Under the pieces are notes generated by a model, which was given only the letters and a program-made list of their open reading frames with translations, was not told the origin of the DNA and searched no databases. From positions 1 through 64,000 of the forward strand of contig JANXSF010000130.1 in assembly GCA_025352795.1 (NCBI GenBank): a stretch of 64,000 nucleotides of DNA, read 5' to 3'. Position numbers and translations under genes: made by a program. The DNA comes from Acidobacteriota bacterium. GTDB taxonomy: Bacteria; Acidobacteriota; Terriglobia; Bryobacterales; Bryobacteraceae. Position 1 is the first letter of the stretch. Every line of letters begins with the position of its first letter. Positions 9,427 through 17,118 of this stretch are shown here, piece after piece.

Positions 9427-10466
9427 CACTGTTCGGCCACCTGGCGAAGTGAAATGGAATGACCATGCAATAAAGCTCGGAATTGCGAAGTGGAAAGTTT
9501 TGCTGATCGGCGGACTTTTGCACGCTTCTTTATCAAGTTGGGCAGCGCTGGAAAAAGTGCCAAATGGGCTTTGACCACCAGCCAAATCAGATACAAGGAT
9601 GAATTTCCGCATTGCCGAAATTGGCTTGCTTTGCCGGTACCGATGGCCAGATCACGAACATGCCAGTAATATCGTAAGACGGCAGCGAAGGGTGCAATGA
9701 ATAATTCCAGTAGCGGAAAGTTTTTCACAATAAGTCGCAAACGGTTGCGTTCTACGAGATATGCCTTCAGAGGCGATGCCTTGCCTGAAGACTGCGAGTA
9801 ACGATGCGTGACCAATGCTTGCGGGACGTAGGCGCAAGTCCAGCCAGCCCATTGGGCCCGCAATCCAAGATCTGAGTCTTCGCAATATAGAAAGAAGTCT
9901 TCGTCGAACCCACCCGTTTGTTCAATCATTTCTCTTCGAAAAAACGAAGCGGAACCACTGGCCATTAAAACCATTTCAGACTTCGCAAATGTTGAGTGGG
10001 GCTGCCCATTCCCTCTTTGCTTGCTGGATCCATCGGCGGCCATTAGCATGCCTGCTGAGTCTAAAGAATTCGTTCCCATAAGCAGGACGGCACTGGCACA
10101 GGAACCTATGCGTGGATCGCTTTCCATGGCTATTAAAAGATTCTCCAGCCAAGTGGGAGATGCCATGGCGTCATCATTGATAGTCGCAAGAAACGGTGAA
10201 TTGCTCTTGGCGAATCCCGCGTTGACAGCGCCACCAAAGCCAATATTTGCAGGCATCTCAAGAATATTCACGTTGGCGTTTTGCGGTCGTGAACGAGTTA
10301 CCGCTCCCCTTCCACTATTGTCTACAATGACAACCTCTATATCGGTGATCGTCTGCGCCATAAGCGAGCTGACGCACTCCCAAAGAGTCGCGTCGTTACC
10401 CAATGTGGGAATGACGACTGTAACCCGAGGTGTTTGCAAGCTTGTATTGTACGCTATTCTGTTCAT
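9426..10466 (-). CDS. Glycosyltransferase family 2, rhamnosyltransferase-like
   Basis: The 346-residue GT-A protein begins its catalytic domain at residue 15 (VTVVIPTLGNDATLWECV). It has VEVVIVDNSG, the metal-binding ATINDDAMASPTWLEN and the late GGFDEDFFLYCEDSDLGLR, typical of rhamnosyl- and related surface-glycan transferases. The C-terminus carries a hydrophobic stretch (LELFIAPFAAVLRYY). This is the first gene of the glycosylation row. Its start lies only five bases from the start of divergent kynU, so the promoters of the two genes must overlap the opposite gene. No alternative start fits better, because the domain begins within 15 residues. Confidence 0.8.
   Translation of the reverse strand: MNRIAYNTSLQTPRVTVVIPTLGNDATLWECVSSLMAQTITDIEVVIVDNSGRGAVTRSRPQNANVNILEMPANIGFGGAVNAGFAKSNSPFLATINDDAMASPTWLENLLIAMESDPRIGSCASAVLLMGTNSLDSAGMLMAADGSSKQRGNGQPHSTFAKSEMVLMASGSASFFRREMIEQTGGFDEDFFLYCEDSDLGLRAQWAGWTCAYVPQALVTHRYSQSSGKASPLKAYLVERNRLRLIVKNFPLLELFIAPFAAVLRYYWHVRDLAIGTGKASQFRQCGNSSLYLIWLVVKAHLALFPALPNLIKKRAKVRRSAKLSTSQFRALLHGHSISLRQVAEQ
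10433..10460 (+). promoter_or_regulatory. Candidate kynU promoter inside the GT2 gene
   Basis: TTTGCA (10433-10438) and TATTCT (10455-10460) are separated by 16 bases and end 11 bases before the kynU ATG. No Shine-Dalgarno precedes that ATG, so the leader would be only a few bases long. Pattern match only. Confidence 0.35.
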
Positions 10467-10471
10467 TGATC

Positions 10472-11701
10472 ATGAGTACTCCAAAACCCAGCCTGGGTCG
10501 AGCGTTGGCCGAAGCAGCCGACAAAGCCGACGAATTAGCCAAGTTCAGAAACGAGTTTGTTTTTGGCGAAGAAAACATCATTTATCTGGACGGGAATTCT
10601 CTCGGTCGATTAACAAAGAAAGGTCAGCAAAAACTACTTCGTTCCATTGATGAAGAGTGGGGAACCGGTCTGATTCGCGGTTGGGGACATGATTGGCTTT
10701 TGCTTGGACGCCGATTAGGAGACAAGATTGCCCAGATTATTGGGGCGAAGGCCAATGAAGTCCTGGTATCTGATTCCACTTCCATAAACTTGTTTAAGTT
10801 GATTAGTGCGGCAATGAAAGTTCACAACCGCAAAGTGATTCTTACGCTAGCGGATAATTTCCCTTCCGATCTTTATATTTTGGAAAACGCTGGCGAACTG
10901 CGGATCATGAAAACAGTGGAGCAACTGCTGGAAAACTTAAACGAAGATACAGGGGTTGTTTCCCTCACCCACACTTGTTATAAGACTGGCCAGGTTTTTG
11001 ATATGCACTTGATCACTGAGGCAGCTCACAAAGTGGGGGCACTTGTGATTTGGGATTTGAGCCATTCCGCTGGAGTGATGCCGCTGCAAGTGGATAAACA
11101 TTTTGTAGATATGGCGGTTGGATGTACTTATAAATACATGAACGGTGGTCCTGGTTCCCCAGCGTTTATTTTCGTGCGCGAAGAATTGCTTCCGCACTTG
11201 GAAAACCCTATTCGCGGATGGTTTGGGCACGCTGATCCATTTAGTTTCAATCCGGAATATAAACCCGCTGAAACGATTGAAAAGTTTCTGACAGGCACTC
11301 CGCCAGTTTTGTCTATGGCAGCACTTGAACCTGCCTTAGACATGATTTTGGAAGCGGGTCTGGATCGGCTGCGAAAGAAATCCTTTCTGCTTACTGAATA
11401 CGTAATTGCCTTGGTTCAAGAACGTCTGGTGAAATATGGTGTGGAAATTGCTTCGCCAGCAGAAGGCGGCAAGCGCGGTTCCCATGTAGCCCTGATGCAT
11501 CCAGAGGCCTGGAAGTTGACGCAGGCTCTAATAAAGCATGGTGTGATTCCTGACTTTCGTGAGCCGAATATTTTGCGCATTGGGTTGGCCCCTATCTATA
11601 CTTCCTTTGTGGAAGTATTCGATGCCATCACCATGCTGGAAACTATCCTTGCGGAAAATCTGCACGCCAAATTTCCAGCCACCCGACAAAGTGTTAGCTA
11701 A
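10472..11701 (+). CDS. kynU: Kynureninase
   Basis: Kynureninase is a PLP enzyme that cleaves kynurenine (or 3-hydroxykynurenine) to anthranilate (or 3-hydroxyanthranilate) and alanine. The 409-residue protein has the N-terminal signature NIIYLDGNSLGRL (residues 35-47), the PLP-pocket aspartate in IWDLSHSAG (D195), and the Schiff-base lysine K221 in VGCTYKYMNGGPGSP. The chosen ATG at 10472 gives the family start; upstream codons in the same frame run into the divergent gene. No tryptophan dioxygenase, formamidase or anthranilate gene is near, so pathway direction (catabolism or NAD synthesis) cannot be told from context. It converges on the PQQ-like gene with an 18-base gap. Confidence 0.95.
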   Translation: MSTPKPSLGRALAEAADKADELAKFRNEFVFGEENIIYLDGNSLGRLTKKGQQKLLRSIDEEWGTGLIRGWGHDWLLLGRRLGDKIAQIIGAKANEVLVSDSTSINLFKLISAAMKVHNRKVILTLADNFPSDLYILENAGELRIMKTVEQLLENLNEDTGVVSLTHTCYKTGQVFDMHLITEAAHKVGALVIWDLSHSAGVMPLQVDKHFVDMAVGCTYKYMNGGPGSPAFIFVREELLPHLENPIRGWFGHADPFSFNPEYKPAETIEKFLTGTPPVLSMAALEPALDMILEAGLDRLRKKSFLLTEYVIALVQERLVKYGVEIASPAEGGKRGSHVALMHPEAWKLTQALIKHGVIPDFREPNILRIGLAPIYTSFVEVFDAITMLETILAENLHAKFPATRQSVS

Positions 11702-11719
11702 TTGATGTATCGGGCAAAG

Positions 11720-13126
11720 TTACTGTCGCATACCAAAACAATATAGCGTAGATTTTGTGCGCACGAAGATGCGGCCATTGGAAATCGCCGGGGTGGAGTA
11801 AGTCTCCTCACCCATATCATTGACCGCTAGCACATCCCATTCCCCGGCTGCTTTTAGCACAGTAAGTTTGCCCGCTTCACTTAGTAAGTACACTTTGCCG
11901 TCAGCGGCCACGGGTGATGCCATGTATTCGCCCAAACTATCCGCAGCACGCCCCTGCTTGAGGATGGTGCCAGTTTCAGGGTTGAGTGAAGTTACAATGC
12001 CGCCATCCTTCACCATGAAGTAGACGCCGTTGTAAAGCACTGGCGCAGGCACATAGGGAAGGTTGCGCTTCATTCGCCATGTGGCTGCGGTGGCGGGGAG
12101 TTGTCCGGTTGCCGAACCAGGTTTGATGGACATTGCGCCATATTCGCCACCCCCGAAATCTAGCGCCACCTTCCATTCCTTGGCATCAATGAAACCATTC
12201 TTATCGGCATCTATCCAGCCAAAATGTTCGCCCCAATCCTTATCGGCCATGAATTCAGTTTTTGAAAGACGACCGTCTTTGTTGGTGTCATACTGCGCCA
12301 GGGTGGATTCGAAGGATGGAAGCCAGGGCTTATCATGACCGGAGAAAGAGACAATCAATGAATCGCCATTCCATATTGGAGTACCCATGGCGCCTTCCGA
12401 TCCAATTGGGAACCACCAGCGTCGCTCACCGGTTGCCAGATAGTACGAATCCACGCGCGTTGTGCCAGTAACCAGGATTTGTCCATCGTGGACAATAGGC
12501 ACGCTCCAACCCATATTCATCCCTGGGCGGTCAGCCTTCCACTTTTGGCGACCCGTGTTTTTATCTACTGCCAGCAGATAGGAGTCCGTTGATTGATCGC
12601 ACAACAAGATCACCATATCGCCATCGACAATGGGAGACGCAGCCATCCCGTAAAAGCTGTCAAACGGCCCCAGGGCTTGTCGCCAACGCTCTTTCCCTTC
12701 GTGTGAGTAAGCGATTAGGCCAACGTCGGCAAAAAAGACATAGACGTTGGACGCATCTACTGTTGCGCTGGAACTGGCCGCATCATTGGCGCGAAATACT
12801 TTTTGCTTATGTACACTTTTCACTTCGCGACGCCATAATAGCTTGCCGTTGTTTGTGTCGTAACAAAGGGTAATCAGTTGATCGCCTTCGCTGGCTGTCA
12901 GAAACATGCGGTTCCCAAAAATGATGGGGGAAGAGCGTCCAAATGGAACAGCAGTTTTCCAGACCATATTTTTATTCGGTCCGAACTCCACGGGCAGACC
13001 CTTTGAGGTGGCGTCCACACCGCTGCCATTGGGTCCACGAAAGCGCGGCCAATCAGCCGCTGTTGAAATTCCTGAACAGAGAAGGGCTGCAAATAGAGGG
13101 AACGCTACAACGCAAAATCGCATCAT
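11720..13126 (-). CDS. Exported PQQ-like beta-propeller protein with EF-hands
   Basis: The 468-residue protein has a signal peptide (cleavage near A24, before DWPRFRGPNG). It is built from PQQ-like WD/propeller blades, with repeats such as ITLCYDTNNGKLLWRREV, LLAVDKNTGRQKWKA and TSLNPETGTILKQG. Two canonical calcium EF-hand loops interrupt the propeller: D280-E291 (DTNKDGRLSKTE) and D306-E317 (DADKNGFIDAKE). No haem motif or alcohol-dehydrogenase disulphide is seen, so an enzyme activity is not supported; a periplasmic scaffold or binding role is more likely. The ATG is preceded by TACAAT six bases upstream and no Shine-Dalgarno. Confidence 0.85.
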   Translation of the reverse strand: MMRFCVVAFPLFAALLCSGISTAADWPRFRGPNGSGVDATSKGLPVEFGPNKNMVWKTAVPFGRSSPIIFGNRMFLTASEGDQLITLCYDTNNGKLLWRREVKSVHKQKVFRANDAASSSATVDASNVYVFFADVGLIAYSHEGKERWRQALGPFDSFYGMAASPIVDGDMVILLCDQSTDSYLLAVDKNTGRQKWKADRPGMNMGWSVPIVHDGQILVTGTTRVDSYYLATGERRWWFPIGSEGAMGTPIWNGDSLIVSFSGHDKPWLPSFESTLAQYDTNKDGRLSKTEFMADKDWGEHFGWIDADKNGFIDAKEWKVALDFGGGEYGAMSIKPGSATGQLPATAATWRMKRNLPYVPAPVLYNGVYFMVKDGGIVTSLNPETGTILKQGRAADSLGEYMASPVAADGKVYLLSEAGKLTVLKAAGEWDVLAVNDMGEETYSTPAISNGRIFVRTKSTLYCFGMRQ

Positions 13127-13132
13127 TTATTG

Positions 13133-13138
13133 ATTGTA
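13133..13138 (-). promoter_or_regulatory. -10-like TACAAT just before the PQQ-protein start
   Basis: Reading leftward, TACAAT is followed by six bases and then the ATG at 13126. A transcript from this box would start at or next to the start codon (leaderless). No clear -35 box was found. Confidence 0.4.
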
Positions 13139-13196
13139 CTTGTGTATGGTGAACGGTGTTTGGCTTGCGTCGAAGGCTAATCGGGTACCAGCTACC

Positions 13197-13217
13197 GCTC
13201 CCTCGCGGTCACGGCTC
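13197..13217 (+). repeat. Intergenic 21-bp repeat, copy A
   Basis: The copy reads GCTCCCTCGCGGTCACGGCT plus C and is the consensus of four dispersed copies (see 20250, 25234, 44854). With the bases before it, it forms a short hairpin (ACCGC, loop TCCCTC, GCGGT; 13194-13209). It is followed by GGTATCGG. It lies between the PQQ-like gene and the enolase-superfamily gene. Confidence 0.8.
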
Positions 13218-13238
13218 GGTATCGGACCACGTGCAACC

Positions 13239-14654
13239 CTAAGCGACTGCGCCAAGCCCTTTATCAGTAAGTGCAGTTGTATCTAAACTGCCTTTGCGGA
13301 TTTCAAAAATCCCTGGAAACTTGCCTTTCCACGCTTCATTCGCCGATGGTAAATATTGGCGGGAGTTGGATTCAATGCCTGTAACACCGGGAACATGGGA
13401 GGCGATTCCTGCTGAATGGATCAACGAAGCTCCAGGACAACTGAGGTCTTGCACGCATAGGAACATCTTATATTTTTGACCTGCAGCGGCCATCAGAATC
13501 GCCTGACTTTGTCCCTTGCACGCTTTCAAGGCAATGCCGGTGTAACCCAGTTCGCGGGCCATCAGCAACGATTCTAAATCTGTCAATGATTCATCAATTA
13601 CAACTGGCCGCAGCTTTGCTGCCTGATGCATAACATTGGCGCGATCAGCTTTCAAATCTCGTGCTGTGGGTTGTTCAATGTATTCGATGCGGGCGAACCC
13701 CTTGGGAGTTTGTTCTTTCAACTTACGCAGGAATTCCAGTAAGTAATCCACATTTGGACACCGTTCATTGAAGTCCACGCAATAGCGCCACTCTACGTTG
13801 GGACTGGTTTCCTGGGCGATGCGGTCTATGGCTACCACACGGTCCACATCCCACTTCAGTTCATCACCTTGTAACTTGATTTTGATGTGGTGCAATCCGT
13901 TGTAACGGATCCAATCTGGCAGAGTCTCTGGCAAACCATCATTGAGTCGCGTTGTAAGTTGATCCGCGGTGAGCGAATCAGAGCCACCCACGGAATGGTA
14001 TAAATTCACCGATGGTCTGGGCTTTTGGAGTAAGTAGCGGTTGAGATGCTCGCCACGAAAAGGTGCACCCAGATAGTTCGAAAGATCCTTCTCCATAAAG
14101 TCTGGTCCATAAGTGGAATAGCAACTCCGTTGGTGAACTTTTCCGAAGGCGTCATGCACTGCAGCGTCGAACGCGCTGGCGGTGACTAACATGCACAGCT
14201 TGGGAATGGGAATGGTCAACTTCAAGCTGGCGCTCACTTCAGCCGCTGCTTTCAAATAGGCCGGTTCCAAAGAAGTGTTGATGTCCACCGGATGGCTGAA
14301 CTCTTTGTAACTGGCCGTGATTGGGCCCAAGCGTCGGGCAAGTTCCTTCATAGCGGCCAAGGTCTCGTCGTATGGAAGCGTTCGCGATGGGAACGCCCAG
14401 ACGTTGCCTAGTGGCATGGAACCGAACCCCTTTGCGGTCTTGCCATCGCGCGTACGAACGATACATTCCACGTTCAATAGAGTGGCCCGATCCACTGCAA
14501 CGCCACCAAATTTGTACGGACTACGGTAGCGGATATCTTCGAACGACAAGCTGACGCTTTCAATGCGGATGCCCGTTTGTTTTGGAATGGCGATGGCGGG
14601 AAGGGCAACAGCGTGTAGGAATCCACGACGAGTGAGTGAAGGTAACGGCAGCAT
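13239..14654 (-). CDS. Tat-exported enolase-superfamily (MR/MLE-like) protein
   Basis: The 471-residue protein begins with a short twin-arginine signal ([17 protein letters not shown]) and then a mandelate racemase/muconate-lactonising-type fold. The catalytic framework is intact: KxK at K258/K260 (HIKIKLQG), metal ligands D294 (YCVDFNE), E327 (IEYIEQP) and D354-E355 (VVIDESLTD), and lysines at K377/K380 (IALKACKG). The substrate is unknown. Export of an enolase-superfamily enzyme is unusual but recurs in acidobacteria and planctomycetes. TATCCT sits seven bases before the ATG, without a Shine-Dalgarno. It is divergent or unlinked to its neighbours, with repeat copy A downstream. Confidence 0.82.
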   Translation of the reverse strand: MLPLPSLTRRGFLHAVALPAIAIPKQTGIRIESVSLSFEDIRYRSPYKFGGVAVDRATLLNVECIVRTRDGKTAKGFGSMPLGNVWAFPSRTLPYDETLAAMKELARRLGPITASYKEFSHPVDINTSLEPAYLKAAAEVSASLKLTIPIPKLCMLVTASAFDAAVHDAFGKVHQRSCYSTYGPDFMEKDLSNYLGAPFRGEHLNRYLLQKPRPSVNLYHSVGGSDSLTADQLTTRLNDGLPETLPDWIRYNGLHHIKIKLQGDELKWDVDRVVAIDRIAQETSPNVEWRYCVDFNERCPNVDYLLEFLRKLKEQTPKGFARIEYIEQPTARDLKADRANVMHQAAKLRPVVIDESLTDLESLLMARELGYTGIALKACKGQSQAILMAAAGQKYKMFLCVQDLSCPGASLIHSAGIASHVPGVTGIESNSRQYLPSANEAWKGKFPGIFEIRKGSLDTTALTDKGLGAVA

Positions 14655-14661
14655 GTTTCTT

Positions 14662-14667
14662 AGGATA
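14662..14667 (-). promoter_or_regulatory. -10-like TATCCT just before the enolase-family start
   Basis: Leftward TATCCT followed by seven bases and the ATG at 14654 suggests a leaderless transcript. No convincing -35 box was seen. Confidence 0.35.
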
Positions 14668-14792
14668 CAGCGTGGAATGCCGCGCTACCAGAACATCTTA
14701 ACCGGGTAGGCAGACAAATTTCTATCCTTAGTGACAAACGTCCAACCTTTCTATCGAATCGATCTTTGTGGATTACTGGAGGCTTTGCCAAC

Positions 14793-14954
14793 TTATGAAA
14801 GTGGAAGAGGCAGCGGAAGATTCACGCAAACTCCCAGGAAAGCATCTAGTTCTGCATCCGTCATGGGTGAATCCCAATCTTTGGCATACTGAATTTGTCC
14901 CGAGGCTGAACCGAGTGTGCGATTTGCGGATGCTTTTATGCTGACCGATTTCAT
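14793..14954 (-). CDS. Small protein (53 aa) sharing a tail motif with the 25311 protein
   Basis: The ATG at 14954 is preceded by a purine-rich GGGAAGGAAA and lies 16 bases after the stop of the winged-helix/TPR regulator, so it is probably cotranscribed. The 53-residue product contains TLGSASGQIQYAKDWDSP followed by MTDAELDAFLG. The 62-residue protein at 25311 has a matching block (FGSAAHLL ... GWEAPLSEAEVDELFG). The pattern is reminiscent of the C-terminal tail of DUF2281-like antitoxins, but that link is weak. The short length and the shared motif are the main evidence that it is real. Confidence 0.5.
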   Translation of the reverse strand: MKSVSIKASANRTLGSASGQIQYAKDWDSPMTDAELDAFLGVCVNLPLPLPLS

Positions 14955-14970
14955 TGTGGGTTTCCTTCCC

Positions 14971-16872
14971 TTAGAATAGTAGCTTTTTGAAAGTGTCGTG
15001 CCTTTGCTGTGCCAATGTCATCAGCCGTAAATACTCCGGCTCACCGCGCAATGTGTCCATCAGCGGGTCAGTGACAAAGTATGGGTAGGAGAAAAATCCA
15101 TTCTCGATGCTCTGTCGCAACACGCGCAATGCCGACTTCTTATCGCCTGCAACCGCGTAGGCTTGGGCGATTTTGTAACTTGCCTCTGCATCCCGAACAC
15201 CGCGATCTTCAATTTTACTTTCCATGTCATGCAGCATTTCAAGCGCCTTACCATTGCGCTTGGCCATCACTTCGCTCAGCGCTTTCCCCACCCTGGCTTG
15301 CAGCAATGTTGGTCGGAGTTCGTATGCTAAATTAAATTCCTTTGCCGCACGATCCCAATTTTTCTTGTGATACTCGCCAAAACCCCTGTAAAAGATAATC
15401 AATGCGGCATCTGTATTGCGGGGAAGGCTGTTCAGGAACGTGTCGTAGTCGCCTAAATATAAATGGGAATTCAACGCAGAGCTGTTGAACTTCACGCCAG
15501 GATCTAACTGACGCGCCATTTCGCATTCCGCTGCTGATTCCTTCAGCATTCCCGCGAAACGATAGGCGTACCCAAGTTCCCAATGCACCTCCGCATGATT
15601 CGGATTGATTTGCAGGGCCTGCCTCAACAGAGGTACAGCACGTTCCACCTTGCCCATGTCGGTAAGCAGATTCGCCATGTAAATTTGAGCTTCCATTTCA
15701 GTGGGCTGCAAGGATAGGGCCTTTTCAAAGGCTACTTGCGCGTTTTGGTAACCATCGCGACCGCCGAATTCAAACGATGCATTGGCCGAATGTGCCCTAC
15801 CCAGACCAGCCCAAGCTGGCGCGTAGCCAGGTTCAAGTTCAGTTGATTTCCGAAGCATCTGCACAGCCAAGGGAAAGTCATTATTAGCGTAAAGGTCCAC
15901 ACCGCGCAGGTAGTATTCATAGGCACGCGGATCAATGGGTCGGTCTGGTTTAAGCTTTTCTGATTCCAATGGAGAGAGACTCAATTCCAGGCCTTTGATA
16001 ATTTGAAGAGCCACGCTATCCTGCAACGTCAACAGCTTTTCATACTTCAGGTCAAAGGCACCGCGCCAAAGAATGTTCTGGGTCTTCACGTCAATCAGTT
16101 GGGAAGTGATCCTTAGGTCATCCCCATCGCGGATAAAGTTCCCGGTTAGAAGTGTATCCACATGCAACTCGGCGGCCACTTTGGGAATGTCGATCACTTG
16201 ATGTTTGTAAACGCTGATGGCGGAAGAGGGGCGAATAATTAGTGAATGTACATATCCCAGTTTGGTGATTACTGCATCGGCCAAGGAAAAGCCGAGGAAG
16301 TCGTTCTTGGGATCTTCGCGCAGACTTTGAAAGGGAAGAATTGCCAGAGTGCGGGGTTTTTCTGGAGGGCGAAGTTTTGAATTCTGCTTGTTGTAAATTG
16401 ACGCACCCAGCACAAAGATTGCAGCAACAAGGACGGCCAGTGTCGGTTTCAGAATCCGGGAAGTGGGAGGTGCAGCAATGCTCTGCACTGGCGTTGGGAT
16501 AGGCTCCACCGCATCGTTGAGGACCTCCTCTGGTGTTACAGGTGTTACATGCGTCACGGAGGCTGCGAAGCGATATCCGCGCCCCGTTACGGTAACAATG
16601 TAGCGATCGTCACCGGCACTTTCACCAAGCGCTCTACGGATCATGGAAATCTGTTGGGTCAGATTTGATTCGTCCACAAAACTGTCAGGCCACACGGCCT
16701 GCATCAATTCCACTTTAGAAAGGAGGCGACCGTGGTTTTCAAGAAGGAAAAGTAATGTGTCGTAAGTCTTGGGAGTGAGCGGAACGGGGGTGGAATTGCG
16801 CAGTAATAGGTGCTGAACTGTGTCTAGGACAAAAGGATCGAATTCATATAAGCACCCGTTTTTGTTAGACAT
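14971..16872 (-). CDS. CadC-like winged-helix regulator with membrane segment and TPRs
   Basis: The 633-residue protein has an N-terminal OmpR/PhoB-type winged helix (about 9-104; LTPKTYDTLLFLLENHGRLL, VTVTGRGYRF). A proline-rich linker follows, then one membrane segment (about 144-160), a TolB/FlgO-like domain (about 170-285; LAILPFQSLREDPKNDFLG, LLTGNFIRDGDDLRITSQL), and TPR repeats to the C-terminus. The DNA-binding part lies in the cytoplasm and the rest would be periplasmic, so it probably couples an outside or envelope signal directly to transcription. Such proteins are abundant in acidobacteria. It starts at the ATG at 16872 behind AGGAAA and is divergent from the exported dihaem propeller gene, a plausible target. 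Confidence 0.85.
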   Translation of the reverse strand: MSNKNGCLYEFDPFVLDTVQHLLLRNSTPVPLTPKTYDTLLFLLENHGRLLSKVELMQAVWPDSFVDESNLTQQISMIRRALGESAGDDRYIVTVTGRGYRFAASVTHVTPVTPEEVLNDAVEPIPTPVQSIAAPPTSRILKPTLAVLVAAIFVLGASIYNKQNSKLRPPEKPRTLAILPFQSLREDPKNDFLGFSLADAVITKLGYVHSLIIRPSSAISVYKHQVIDIPKVAAELHVDTLLTGNFIRDGDDLRITSQLIDVKTQNILWRGAFDLKYEKLLTLQDSVALQIIKGLELSLSPLESEKLKPDRPIDPRAYEYYLRGVDLYANNDFPLAVQMLRKSTELEPGYAPAWAGLGRAHSANASFEFGGRDGYQNAQVAFEKALSLQPTEMEAQIYMANLLTDMGKVERAVPLLRQALQINPNHAEVHWELGYAYRFAGMLKESAAECEMARQLDPGVKFNSSALNSHLYLGDYDTFLNSLPRNTDAALIIFYRGFGEYHKKNWDRAAKEFNLAYELRPTLLQARVGKALSEVMAKRNGKALEMLHDMESKIEDRGVRDAEASYKIAQAYAVAGDKKSALRVLRQSIENGFFSYPYFVTDPLMDTLRGEPEYLRLMTLAQQRHDTFKKLLF

Positions 16873-17118
16873 GGGCGTTTCCTAGAATTTTTATATACCT
16901 TTTATATGGTCTTCAAGACTTTGTACGGAATTGAGTCCATAGTAACACGAGATCAATGCTTGATACGCCCCCCAAAGAACCGACTCCAGGCAAGGCTTTT
17001 AGAGTGCCGCGATGCGGTTGCACGACGCGGTTCTACGACAGAGTTCGCGTGACTGGTTCGACAACTACAAAGGCACTTGCTTTGAAACGACAACAGGGAG
17101 AAGTAAAGGAGAAGCTGA

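Noticed and set aside
8701-9612. Longer N-terminus for the DPM-like GT2
   Set aside because: The extra residues are an off-frame reading of the upstream GT2 gene; the family start is the ATG at 9426.
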